DNA of 10,713 nt from Bacteroidota bacterium (GCA_003648455.1 QMPG01000078.1:1-10713); one strand, 5' to 3'. Counted from the stretch's first letter, positions 1-4,706 are shown. Notes: generated from the sequence alone by a model not told the origin. Made by a program: numbers and translations.

Positions 1-191
1 TCTAATTTAAATGCACATTGTGAGATAACATACATTCCATCTTCTAATGAAGTATCTCCACTCTTAAAGATAGAAATTTGTATGTCTCTTTTATCTAATT
101 GAATTATATTCTCATTGTTAAAAAATTCTTTTACTAAACTTTCATTATTTTTACCTGTAAGAACTGCTTTAGCCCCTTGAGTTATACTCAT
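1..191 (-). CDS. Unknown small phage protein, N-terminal 63 residues (runs off the window)
   Basis: Reading the minus strand from the ATG at 191-189 gives an open frame without a stop to the window edge, beginning MSITQGAKAVLTGKNNESLV. A strong Shine-Dalgarno sequence (AGGGG) lies 6-10 bases before the ATG, and the cassette promoter at 209-237 sits directly upstream, exactly as for the other genes here; this supports the frame and the start. The visible part mixes charged and hydrophobic residues with no signal peptide or membrane segment. I do not recognise a family. The C-terminus is missing, so the length is unknown. Confidence 0.75.
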   Translation of the reverse strand, partial: MSITQGAKAVLTGKNNESLVKEFFNNENIIQLDKRDIQISIFKSGDTSLEDGMYVISQCAFKL

Positions 192-208
192 ATTTATCCC
201 CTTACATT

Positions 209-237
209 ATTATACGCAATTATTCTTTTTTTGTCAA
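209..237 (-). promoter_or_regulatory. Cassette promoter for the gene at 1-191
   Basis: On the minus strand TTGACA (237-232), a 17-base spacer and TATAAT (214-209) match the sigma-70 consensus exactly. The -35 box directly abuts the TAA stop (240-238) of the lipase gene. Confidence 0.9.
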
Positions 238-906
238 TTAAACTGGGTAGAGTTCTAAATATCTTTTAGCTTTTTCTGTTGTAAGTATATGATCTTTTAT
301 AGCAATAAACTTACATTTCTTTACTTTATCAATAGCAATTTCTTTTGATACATGAGAATATCCCATAAACTTAAAAGGAAGTCTTGCTACTGGGTCATTA
401 GCATATCTAAACAACATTGTATTAGGAACTCTTTTATCATAAGAACCTTTGAAAACTTTATTTCCTACTCTTGGAGAACCTGTTAAAACGCACCCCAAAT
501 CAATTTCCGGAAAGTTATATTGAATATCAACAGCCATTAAAGTAGCAATTCCTGCTCCATGACTATGCCCATGAACAACAATGGATTTAACATCATTATG
601 TTTAATATACATATGAGTTTTTTCTCTAATAAGTTGATATGCTTTATAGAAACCATTATGAACTTTTAACTTTTTATTGTTTCCATTGTAAGGAACAATT
701 CTTTTTCTAAACATAAAGTTGAAAACCCAATCAAAAAAATCATTAGAGCCAATAACCATAAAAATCAGTTGATCTCCGTTTTTAAGTATTGCTACTTCTT
801 CGTTGATTATTTCAATATAATCAATAACATCAGGAGCTTGTTTGTCTCCGCCTCTAACTTTTACATATCTATCTATAATAAAAGCCACTTGTTTTTTTAA
901 GTCCAT
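238..906 (-). CDS. Class 3 lipase-like alpha/beta hydrolase
   Basis: The 222-residue product follows the Lipase_3 (fungal lipase-like) pattern along its length. It has a V-I-G-S...DW segment (51-60) like the family's F-R-G-T/DW oxyanion region, then VHNGFYKAY (82-90). The nucleophile elbow is GHSHG (113-117) with Ser115, followed by GSPRVGN (143-149), NDPV...P (170-176) with probable acid Asp171, and YSH (183-185) with probable catalytic His185. The triad therefore looks complete and an ester- or phospholipid-cleaving activity is likely; the substrate is unknown. No signal peptide is visible, so it would act in the cytoplasm or at the inner membrane, or be released by its neighbour. Its ATG overlaps the stop of the membrane-protein gene (TAATG), with AAGGA before it, which implies translational coupling. 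A role in host lysis or membrane attack is inference. Confidence 0.88.
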   Translation of the reverse strand: MDLKKQVAFIIDRYVKVRGGDKQAPDVIDYIEIINEEVAILKNGDQLIFMVIGSNDFFDWVFNFMFRKRIVPYNGNNKKLKVHNGFYKAYQLIREKTHMYIKHNDVKSIVVHGHSHGAGIATLMAVDIQYNFPEIDLGCVLTGSPRVGNKVFKGSYDKRVPNTMLFRYANDPVARLPFKFMGYSHVSKEIAIDKVKKCKFIAIKDHILTTEKAKRYLELYPV

Positions 907-1367
907 TATTTATCCTTCTTTTTTTTAGCTAATTTTCTTTTTAGTTTATCTGCTTTTCTTTTTTTAATTGCGTCAAGTCTTTTTTTCTCTGCCGCAAGTC
1001 TTTCTTTTTCATAGTCCTCATCACTACCAACTCTTTTATCTAATAATCTATCTATTCGAGAGGAAAGTCTCCAACAAAGATTTATATAAATAATAGCACT
1101 TATTGCCGCATAAATTAAAGAGTTAAAAATATATGGAAATGATAACATATTTGCTAAGTTTCCATCAAACTTTCCTGTTGCAAAAGAAAGAATTAAAATC
1201 ATAATTGTAGCAAAGATATTTCTTGCTTTATCTGTTTTTGTTATCTCCAATAATCTTCCAGAGATATAAACAAATCCAAGTGTTGCGAAGGGTATTAATA
1301 CTGCTCTTAGTATTTGTGATAAGTAAGGTATGATTAAATAATCATAGTTTTCGAGAAAGTCAAACAT
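906..1367 (-). CDS. Three-segment membrane protein with Lys-rich tail, holin-like
   Basis: The 153-residue product starts MFDFLENYDYLIIPYLSQ. Three hydrophobic segments lie at about 19-37, 50-65 and 78-98, followed by a charged C-terminal tail (99-153) that becomes almost purely Lys/Arg near the end (KRKLAKKKKDK). Three membrane segments, a small size and a basic tail are typical of class I holins, but no family motif proves this. The open frame extends 17 codons upstream to 1418. I chose the ATG at 1367-1365 because the upstream extension is encoded by a terminator-like hairpin and because GAGGG lies 7 bases before this ATG. That Shine-Dalgarno sequence is buried in the hairpin stem. No cassette promoter precedes the gene, so it probably depends on read-through or another promoter. 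It is coupled to the lipase gene. Confidence 0.72.
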   Translation of the reverse strand: MFDFLENYDYLIIPYLSQILRAVLIPFATLGFVYISGRLLEITKTDKARNIFATIMILILSFATGKFDGNLANMLSFPYIFNSLIYAAISAIIYINLCWRLSSRIDRLLDKRVGSDEDYEKERLAAEKKRLDAIKKRKADKLKRKLAKKKKDK

Positions 1368-1373
1368 AAAAAA

Positions 1374-1416
1374 GCCCTCATTGTAATATAAATTATCTTT
1401 ACAAAACAATGAGGGC
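1374..1416 (-). promoter_or_regulatory. Terminator-like hairpin that also sequesters the ribosome site of the membrane protein gene
   Basis: On the minus strand an 11-base-pair stem (1416-1406 with 1384-1374, GCCCTCATTGT and its complement) is followed by six U and then the ATG at 1367. The 3' arm contains GAGGG, the only Shine-Dalgarno sequence for that ATG. The element can thus act as an intrinsic terminator, as a translation block, or as both. Confidence 0.7.
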
Positions 1417-1418
1417 AA

Positions 1419-1735
1419 GGTATTTTAACGTAAATACCACGAAAAGGTTTAGTTGTTGGCTTACCTTTTAAACCCCACAATTATCATTAATTTAATATTC
1501 TCTAAAATGAAGGGGGACTGTTTCCAGTCCCCCAACCGCTACAATCGAAATAGTGTGTTTGAACTAAATACGGTTGCCTTAAAATCATTATGTTTTAAGG
1601 GGTTTTAAATATACGCACACCATTCGATATTTAATCCATACTTTAATATAGATTAAAAATCGAATGATATGATTTTCCAACATTACCAAAATCCGTGCGG
1701 TTTGGAATTATTTGGCTTGTCATATCATCCAATAT
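1419..1735 (-). ncRNA. Hairpin-rich non-coding stretch between two genes
   Basis: No credible ORF was found in this interval on the minus strand, but stems are dense. They are 1720-1730 with 1662-1672 (11 pairs, one G-U), containing an inner TTTGG/CCAAA hairpin; 1659-1666 with 1621-1628, extended by 1651-1657 with 1630-1636; 1593-1600 with 1577-1584 (8 pairs); and 1432-1438 with 1419-1425 (7 pairs). The first two stems share bases 1662-1666, so they compete. Transcription would come from the promoter at 2151-2179 through the gene at 1740-2093. It could be a long 3' untranslated region, a processed RNA, or several small RNAs. Function unknown. Confidence 0.45.
1512..1533 (-). terminator. Nine-pair GC-rich hairpin with GAAA tetraloop
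   Basis: On the minus strand GGGGGACTG and CAGTCCCCC pair around a GAAA loop, a GNRA tetraloop only when read in this direction, which supports minus-strand transcription. The following sequence (TTCATTTTAG) is only weakly U-rich, so this may be a partial terminator or an RNA-stabilising 3' structure. Confidence 0.5.
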
Positions 1736-1739
1736 GAAG

Positions 1740-2093
1740 TTAAACAGCCTCTTCGAGATTTTCCTCGACTACTTCTTCAACTTCGGCCTTTGCAAGGACT
1801 TCTACGAAACGATCAAACCGAACGTAGTTTTTTCCCTTCGCGAAAGCTTCAGATTCGACGGTTACAGACTTTTCAGACGCCCGAACCACAACACCATTGC
1901 ACAGTACGTTTTCACGACCATACAGGAAGGAAACGGAATCACCAGCTTCGAGAATGTCCTTGAACCGTTCAGCCCGTTCATTCTTTTCAACTTTGGCAGC
2001 TTCCTTGGCCTCTTCACGTTTTTCAACGAGTTCAACCTTAACTTCTTCAAGAAGTTCCTTGAGTTCCTCTACAGAATACTCATTAAGTTCCAT
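1740..2093 (-). CDS. Coiled-coil plus small beta-barrel protein, paralogue of the gene at 7665-8003
   Basis: The product has 117 residues. Residues 1-50 are a Glu/Lys-rich helix suited to coiled coil (ELKELLEEVKVELVEK and onward). Residues 51-83 (GDSVSFLYGRENVLCNGVVV, then RASEKSVTVES) alternate like a small SH3/KOW-type barrel, and the last 17 residues are acidic. The barrel aligns with GDTVTVRYKD and GTVVSLREK in the product of 7665-8003. Codon use is richer in G and C than in the neighbours (CGT and CGG for Arg, TTC for Phe), which suggests high expression or separate ancestry. The leader has the special two-hairpin structure described separately, and a consensus promoter lies upstream. 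I do not recognise the family; a nucleic-acid-binding role is possible but is only inference. Confidence 0.8.
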   Translation of the reverse strand: MELNEYSVEELKELLEEVKVELVEKREEAKEAAKVEKNERAERFKDILEAGDSVSFLYGRENVLCNGVVVRASEKSVTVESEAFAKGKNYVRFDRFVEVLAKAEVEEVVEENLEEAV

Positions 2094-2137
2094 TTTGTAC
2101 CCCTACAAAATTTAAATTAAACAATCTAGGATTGTTT
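2093..2137 (-). promoter_or_regulatory. Two-hairpin leader with Shine-Dalgarno sequence displayed in a loop
   Basis: On the minus strand AAACAAT and ATTGTTT (2137-2131 with 2125-2119) form a 7-pair hairpin near the mRNA 5' end. Next, TTTTGTA and TACAAAA (2110-2104 with 2099-2093) pair around a GGGG loop (2103-2100) that is the Shine-Dalgarno sequence, 6 bases before the ATG. The same layout precedes the gene at 7665-8003. Confidence 0.7.
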
Positions 2138-2150
2138 CTGTTATTACCTT

Positions 2151-2179
2151 ATTATACACTATTATTCTTTTATTGTCAA
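2151..2179 (-). promoter_or_regulatory. Cassette promoter for the gene at 1740-2093
   Basis: TTGACA (2179-2174), 17 bases, TATAAT (2156-2151). The TGA inside the -35 box is the stop codon of the gene at 2176-2550. The next recognisable cassette promoter further downstream is not until 209-237, so this one may also serve the lipase operon by read-through. Confidence 0.9.
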
Positions 2180-2550
2180 ATCAAATCATTGACTGAACTT
2201 GCCATCAAACATACTTTCCTTTCACCAGTCTGAAGATTTTCAAGAAGAACAGGATATTTTCTCGCTCTCGGTCTGATTGCAGCGATTTTGTAATCAACGC
2301 CTTTCCAGTTGATTATCTTGCCGTAAGCATTATGAGGAAGACCAAACTTCCAACAAAACTTTTCAAACTCTGCTTTGTCAGGATTATGACCACCACCGAC
2401 ATTTACAACCTTGAGAGTTGTCCTGAAAGAATTATCGTCATAAGTGATATTACCTATCTTGAACTGGATTTCTTTTGGAGCACCATATCGAGAAAGAACA
2501 TCAGTCATTTCCTTTCTAATCATTTCCATTGTCGATTTATCAAAAGTCAT
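2176..2550 (-). CDS. Unknown 124-residue phage protein
   Basis: The frame is open to 2568, but the ATG at 2550-2548 is the real start. It has AGGGG 6-10 bases before it, while the upstream ATG would lie inside or at the promoter's -10 region and could not be translated from this promoter. The product begins MTFDKSTMEMIRKEMTDVLS. It contains a glycine run (VGGGHNPDKAEF), aromatic residues (FCWKFGLPHNAYG) and a basic C-terminal segment (IRPRARKYPVLLENLQTGER) that could be beta-rich. No signal peptide or membrane segment. Its TGA stop is supplied by the TTGACA of the next promoter. I do not recognise the family; soluble, function unknown. Confidence 0.8.
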   Translation of the reverse strand: MTFDKSTMEMIRKEMTDVLSRYGAPKEIQFKIGNITYDDNSFRTTLKVVNVGGGHNPDKAEFEKFCWKFGLPHNAYGKIINWKGVDYKIAAIRPRARKYPVLLENLQTGERKVCLMASSVNDLI

Positions 2551-2569
2551 TTTGTCCCCTTTATACAAT

Positions 2570-2598
2570 ATTATACCATATTATTCTTTTATTGTCAA
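2570..2598 (-). promoter_or_regulatory. Cassette promoter for the gene at 2176-2550
   Basis: TTGACA (2598-2593), 17 bases, TATAAT (2575-2570), followed by a short leader with AGGGG before the ATG at 2550. Confidence 0.9.
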
Positions 2599-2667
2599 AA
2601 AAAACAAGAAAGGCGAGTCTACTTTTAACATTCAAGTTGTTAATTCATCTTCACAATAATTAGTTTA

Positions 2668-2690
2668 AAGAGAATAAAAATTATTCTCTT
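2668..2690 (-). terminator. Ten-pair hairpin after the gene at 2754-2930
   Basis: AAGAGAATAA pairs with TTATTCTCTT around a three-base loop, about 64 bases past the stop codon. It is AT-rich and followed by TTAAAC rather than a clean U run, so termination would be moderate. The rest of 2599-2753 holds no gene I can support. Confidence 0.5.
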
Positions 2691-2753
2691 GCTTATAGCA
2701 AAAGTTGAAAATGAAGTTAATGTCTCAAGTTTCTCTAAACCTCTCCTGTAAAA

Positions 2754-2930
2754 TTAGTCTATATAAACTTCAATATAGTTCCACGCCCAATCTAAAGCAA
2801 CTTCAAATTGTTCATCTTCATCCATTTCAAGCCACTCTTCTTCAGTGAACCCTAAATTCTCTTCAACATCCATTTCTACTCTACGGACTGCTGAAGGATA
2901 ACCAATTCCTAAATTAAAGTTCACTTTCAT
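2754..2930 (-). CDS. Small acidic unknown protein, 58 residues
   Basis: The minus-strand ATG at 2930-2928 opens a frame starting MKVNFNLGIGYPSAVRRVEM and ending in WAWNYIEVYID before TAA at 2756-2754. The middle is strongly acidic (TEEEWLEMDEDEQF). The N-terminal strand with GIGYPSA and the C-terminal W-x-W-N-Y-I motif resemble a type of small acidic protein common in phage early regions, but I cannot name the family with confidence. GAGGG precedes the ATG and a consensus cassette promoter lies at 2949-2977, so expression is very likely despite the small size. Predicted soluble. A role as an acidic decoy or inhibitor of a host protein is only a guess. Confidence 0.8.
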   Translation of the reverse strand: MKVNFNLGIGYPSAVRRVEMDVEENLGFTEEEWLEMDEDEQFEVALDWAWNYIEVYID

Positions 2931-2948
2931 TTTGTTCCCTCTTGCCTT

Positions 2949-2977
2949 ATTATATTATATTATTCTTTTAATGTCAA
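2949..2977 (-). promoter_or_regulatory. Cassette promoter for the gene at 2754-2930
   Basis: TTGACA (2977-2972), 17 bases, TATAAT (2954-2949). The spacer reads ATTAAAAGAATAATATA, a slight variant. Only three bases separate the -35 box from the stop of the gene at 2981-3103. Confidence 0.9.
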
Positions 2978-2980
2978 TAA

Positions 2981-3103
2981 TTATTTACTACCGAATTTAT
3001 TAACTCCACGAGAACGAGGACGAGGATGCGACCCCTTAAACTCATATTTCTTTTGATAAGCCGCTTTACCGTAAAGTCTTTTTTCTTTAATTGATTTTGT
3101 CAT
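2981..3103 (-). CDS. Tiny basic unknown protein, 40 residues
   Basis: The ATG at 3103-3101 starts a frame beginning MTKSIKEKRLYGKAAYQKKY and ending GSHPRPRSRGVNKFGSK before TAA. The protein is strongly basic (Lys, Arg) with a Pro/Arg/Ser segment, so binding to nucleic acid or an acidic surface is plausible; nothing more specific can be said. AGAGG precedes the start codon and a consensus promoter lies 18 bases upstream of it, which is what makes so short a frame credible. The stop codon nearly touches the next promoter, as elsewhere in this array. Confidence 0.75.
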   Translation of the reverse strand: MTKSIKEKRLYGKAAYQKKYEFKGSHPRPRSRGVNKFGSK

Positions 3104-3120
3104 TATTTTCCTCTTACCTT

Positions 3121-3149
3121 ATTATACTAAATTATTCTTTTAATGTCAA
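3121..3149 (-). promoter_or_regulatory. Cassette promoter for the gene at 2981-3103
   Basis: TTGACA (3149-3144), 17 bases, TATAAT (3126-3121). Confidence 0.9.
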
Positions 3150-3153
3150 TACT

Positions 3154-3206
3154 TTTTTCTTGCCTAACAAACAATCAGTTTCAACCATTTTGTTAGGCAA
3201 GAAAAA
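3154..3206 (-). repeat. 18-base inverted repeat beyond the RNA-unit terminator
   Basis: Bases 3154-3171 pair with 3189-3206 (core CTTGCCTAACAAA with its complement) around a 17-base loop. On either strand the stem is followed by A rather than U, so it is not a standard terminator by itself. Its 5' arm on the minus strand is the U run of the terminator at 3208-3238. It lies directly before the -35 box at 3149. Confidence 0.6.
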
Positions 3207-3238
3207 TGGGGAGACATACCTGATAAGTATATCTCCCC
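3202..3238 (-). terminator. Intrinsic terminator of the RNA-only unit
   Basis: On the minus strand GGGGAGA and TCTCCCC (3238-3232 with 3214-3208) plus an inner ATAC/GTAT pairing form a hairpin with one mismatch, followed by ATTTTT (3207-3202). It closes the transcript that starts near 3530. Confidence 0.8.
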
Positions 3239-3251
3239 AAAAACAAAAGCT

Positions 3252-3324
3252 AAAAACCGGACAATCACCTCAAGGAATTAACAGGATAACTCAACCTTCG
3301 GGAAAACGCTGTACTGCGGTTTTT
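3252..3324 (-). ncRNA. Structured RNA of about 73 bases, not a recognisable tRNA
   Basis: AAAAACCG (minus 3324-3317) pairs with CGGTTTTT (3259-3252) to enclose 57 bases that contain an AAGG/CCTT stem. The size and closing stem are tRNA-like, but no T-loop (TTCRANN) or D-loop GG can be placed. It lies between tRNA-Ser and the terminator and may be a tRNA relic or a separate small RNA. Confidence 0.35.
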
Positions 3325-3334
3325 ATTGAAAATA

Positions 3335-3417
3335 CGGAAAGTAGAGGTGTCGATCCCCCACGTAAAACGTGTGCTTGCTTTCTAAGCAAGGTGTCAGTAG
3401 CCGCTGACATACTTTCC
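3335..3417 (-). tRNA. tRNA-Ser (anticodon AGA)
   Basis: The minus strand from 3417 folds as a class II tRNA. The acceptor is GGAAAGT with ACTTTCC (7 pairs) and the D arm GTCA/TGAC has GG in its loop. The anticodon arm is CTTGC-TTAGAAA-GCAAG, the variable arm has the hairpin CACG-TTTTA-CGTG, and the T loop is ATCGACA. The unpaired base after the acceptor is G (3335), the discriminator that seryl-tRNA synthetase expects. Anticodon AGA reads UCU; A at position 34 is unusual in bacteria. No CCA is encoded. Confidence 0.85.
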
Positions 3418-3424
3418 AAATAAG

Positions 3425-3524
3425 AAGATAACCAAACATTCTGGCAGTCCATCCGTCTATCTAACTTAGACGTTTAATTTATACAGGAAATTAATAGTTA
3501 GCTTTCCCTGTATAGGATTATCTT
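3425..3524 (-). ncRNA. Structured 100-base RNA at the 5' end of the tRNA-Ser transcript
   Basis: AAGATAA (3524-3518) pairs with TTATCTT (3431-3425), extended by CC/GG. Inside are TATACAGG...CCTGTATA with a bulge (3514-3503 with 3490-3480) and a 6-pair, 7-base-loop hairpin CGTCTA-AGTTAGA-TAGACG (3472-3454). It starts within about six bases of the expected transcription start. No T-loop motif is present, so it is not an ordinary tRNA. Function unknown. Confidence 0.45.
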
Positions 3525-3536
3525 TAATATAACTTA

Positions 3537-3565
3537 ATTATAGACAATTATTCTTTTTCTGTCAA
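3537..3565 (-). promoter_or_regulatory. Cassette promoter driving an RNA-only unit (3202-3530)
   Basis: TTGACA (3565-3560), 17 bases, TATAAT (3542-3537). No supported CDS follows; the transcript holds the 100-base RNA, tRNA-Ser, the 73-base RNA and a terminator. The -35 box and part of the spacer lie inside the 3' end of the gene at 3548-3823. Confidence 0.88.
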
Positions 3566-3823
3566 GTTCAAAATGGTAATCATTCTTTTATTCTTACCAA
3601 CTTTAAACTCAGAAAATCCATTTGGAATTGGCTTGTTCCATCCATTTTTTCTCGCCTGCGTTATAGACGGGAATATACCAATTTTGAATAAGATATTAGC
3701 CATAATATCTTTTTCTTCTATTTCAAACCAGCTTTCATTTTTTAAATCAATTGGCCCGAAAAATAATTCTTTTTCTTTCAAAGAAACATTTTTTGAAAGA
3801 AAATTAAAGTCGTTCTCTTTCAA
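3548..3823 (-). CDS. Unknown 91-residue protein with TTG start
   Basis: The frame has no early ATG; it starts at TTG (3823-3821) with GAGG 8 bases before it, just after the stop of the gene at 3838-4017, so the two are co-transcribed and probably coupled. The product begins MKENDFNFLSKNVSLKEKEL. Its C-terminal half contains ILFKIGIFPSITQARKNGW and KPIPNGFSEFKVGKNKRM. The G-I-F-x-S-x-x-Q-A-R-K-N-G pattern is reminiscent of the helix-loop part of S4-type RNA-binding domains, but this is a weak visual likeness. The last five codons (LTEKE) are spelled by the -35 box and spacer of the next promoter, a direct overlap of coding and promoter sequence. Confidence 0.75.
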   Translation of the reverse strand: MKENDFNFLSKNVSLKEKELFFGPIDLKNESWFEIEEKDIMANILFKIGIFPSITQARKNGWNKPIPNGFSEFKVGKNKRMITILNLTEKE

Positions 3824-3837
3824 AAGTTTAACCTCAA

Positions 3838-4017
3838 TTAACCATTAAATTTGACGGAAGTATGCTCGTCCTTAGTCAAAGAAACATGAGCACCCATACT
3901 TTTCTTGAAACGTGTTCCTTGAAAAGTAACATAAGCAGTTCCACTGCCATCAGGGCGAGTAATAAACTCCGAAACCGTTTTAATCTTACCTGTGTCAATT
4001 TCATTAAAGTCTTTCAT
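3838..4017 (-). CDS. Unknown 59-residue protein
   Basis: The minus-strand ATG at 4017-4015 opens a frame beginning MKDFNEIDTGKIKTVSEFIT and ending TKDEHTSVKFNG before TAA. The central part (GSGTAYVTFQGTRFKKSMGA) alternates as expected for beta strands, so a small all-beta fold is likely. GAGG precedes the start and a consensus promoter lies at 4037-4065. It is the first gene of a two-gene unit with 3548-3823, the next start being only 14 bases past this stop. No family recognised. Confidence 0.8.
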   Translation of the reverse strand: MKDFNEIDTGKIKTVSEFITRPDGSGTAYVTFQGTRFKKSMGAHVSLTKDEHTSVKFNG

Positions 4018-4036
4018 TTTTATTTCCTCTTACATT

Positions 4037-4065
4037 ATTATACTAAATTATTCTTTTATTGTCAA
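4037..4065 (-). promoter_or_regulatory. Cassette promoter for 4017-3838 and 3823-3548
   Basis: TTGACA (4065-4060), 17 bases, TATAAT (4042-4037). The -35 box lies one base beyond the discriminator end of tRNA-Leu. Confidence 0.9.
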
Positions 4066-4066
4066 A

Positions 4067-4150
4067 TGCTTCCGGTGGGAGTCGAACCCACAAGCCATTT
4101 CTAGCACTAGATTCTTAGTCTAGCATGTTTCCCAGTTTCATCACGAAAGC
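4067..4150 (-). tRNA. tRNA-Leu (anticodon AAG)
   Basis: The minus strand from 4150 folds as a class II tRNA. The acceptor is GCTTTCG with CGGAAGC and the D arm ATG/CAT has GGG in its loop. The anticodon arm is CTAGA-CTAAGAA-TCTAG, the variable hairpin is GCTA-GAAA-TGGC, and the T arm is GTGGG-TTCGACT-CCCAC, with A as discriminator. Anticodon AAG reads CUU; A34 is rare in bacteria. The first base directly follows the TAA stop of the gene at 4151-4312. No CCA encoded. Confidence 0.9.
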
Positions 4151-4312
4151 TTAAACTAACCATTGTAAAACAATAAAACCTGTAATTCCAATTGTTTGAA
4201 AAAACATATTGGCAGCAGGAACATTATTTTTCAACATTGTTCTAATAACGTTTGTCAATGTAAATAAAACAGTCATAAACAAGAAAGCAATTTTTAAAAT
4301 CATTAAAAACAT
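4151..4312 (-). CDS. Small membrane protein, 53 residues
   Basis: The ATG at 4312-4310 starts MFLMILKIAFLFMTVLFTLT, a first membrane segment (about 2-19), followed by a basic/polar loop (NVIRTMLKNN) and a second hydrophobic segment (about 35-53, MFFQTIGITGFIVLQWLV) ending at the stop. It is thus a two-segment hairpin in the inner membrane. A signal peptide is less likely because there is no cleavage site and little sequence beyond. AAGGGG precedes the start and a consensus promoter lies upstream. The TAA stop abuts tRNA-Leu with no gap, so the mRNA must be processed to release the tRNA. Function unknown; small phage membrane proteins often alter the host envelope or exclude other phages. Confidence 0.78.
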   Translation of the reverse strand: MFLMILKIAFLFMTVLFTLTNVIRTMLKNNVPAANMFFQTIGITGFIVLQWLV

Positions 4313-4329
4313 TTTTATCCCCTTGAGTT

Positions 4330-4358
4330 ATTATACTCAATTATTCTTTTATTGTCAA
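4330..4358 (-). promoter_or_regulatory. Cassette promoter for the small membrane protein and tRNA-Leu
   Basis: TTGACA (4358-4353), 17 bases, TATAAT (4335-4330). The -35 box begins four bases past the acceptor end of tRNA-Thr. Confidence 0.9.
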
Positions 4359-4361
4359 GAA

Positions 4362-4434
4362 AGCACTTACTCAGAATCGAACTGAGATTTCTTGATTACG
4401 AAACAAGGGTAATAGTCCATTATACTATAAGTGC
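4362..4434 (-). tRNA. tRNA-Thr (anticodon CGT)
   Basis: From 4434 the minus strand gives acceptor GCACTTA with TAAGTGC, a D arm with TAATGG, anticodon arm CTTGT-TTCGTAA-TCAAG (one T-T mismatch next to the loop), variable loop AAAT and T arm CTCAG-TTCGATT-CTGAG. Anticodon CGT reads ACG. G1-C72 and C2-G71 agree with bacterial threonine identity; the discriminator is T. No CCA encoded. It follows the stop of the gene at 4439-4672 by four bases. Confidence 0.85.
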
Positions 4435-4438
4435 GTTT

Positions 4439-4672
4439 TTACTTCATAGTGATAAGATATTCTTTGTTTGCTTCTCTGAACCACCACTTATCACTTTCAC
4501 GAAAACATCTACCAACATAATCATTGATATCCCAGCCCTCGCCAATCTTTTTGTATTCGCCACCATTACTGACTTCATCAGATTTTCTGACTTTTTTAGA
4601 GGCTTGACGCTTCGCAAACTTTTTACAATTAGTAGATTTCATTACAGGGTTCTTCTTATGGCTTCTGCTCAT
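4439..4672 (-). CDS. Small basic unknown phage protein (MSRSHKKNP type)
   Basis: The 77-residue product begins MSRSHKKNPVMKSTNCKKFA. An N-terminal M-S/G-R-S-x-K-K-N-P start is something I recall from small uncharacterised phage and bacterial proteins; their role is not known to me. The N-terminal half is Lys-rich (KRQASKKVRKS), followed by a conserved-looking aromatic end (GWDINDYVGRCF, DKWWFREANKEY). Soluble, possibly nucleic-acid binding. GGGAG precedes the ATG. The leader is longer than in other cassettes and includes a decayed promoter remnant at 4684-4699. It is transcribed with tRNA-Thr, which starts five bases after the stop. Confidence 0.82.
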   Translation of the reverse strand: MSRSHKKNPVMKSTNCKKFAKRQASKKVRKSDEVSNGGEYKKIGEGWDINDYVGRCFRESDKWWFREANKEYLITMK

Positions 4673-4683
4673 TTCTCTCTCCC

Positions 4684-4699
4684 TATATTATTCTTTACT
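4684..4699 (-). repeat. Decayed promoter-spacer remnant
   Basis: AGTAAAGAATAATATA on the minus strand matches the conserved spacer and -10 part of the cassette promoters but lacks a -35 box. It lies in the leader of the gene at 4439-4672 and suggests a past duplication or recombination of cassettes. Confidence 0.4.
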
Positions 4700-4706
4700 C
4701 TACCTC

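Noticed and set aside
1368..1418. N-terminal extension of the membrane protein (17 codons upstream of 1367)
   Set aside because: It is coded by the two arms and loop of the hairpin and has no ribosome site of its own.
1695..2120. Plus-strand frames over the gene at 1740-2093
   Set aside because: The minus-strand frame has a promoter, a Shine-Dalgarno sequence, a paralogue and sensible composition; the plus-strand frames lack all of these.
3154..3206. Bidirectional terminator
   Set aside because: On both strands the 18-pair stem is followed by A rather than U; its U run is on the 5' side.
3091..3423. Plus-strand 110-codon frame
   Set aside because: It runs through a promoter, a terminator and tRNA-Ser on the other strand and has no plausible start signals.
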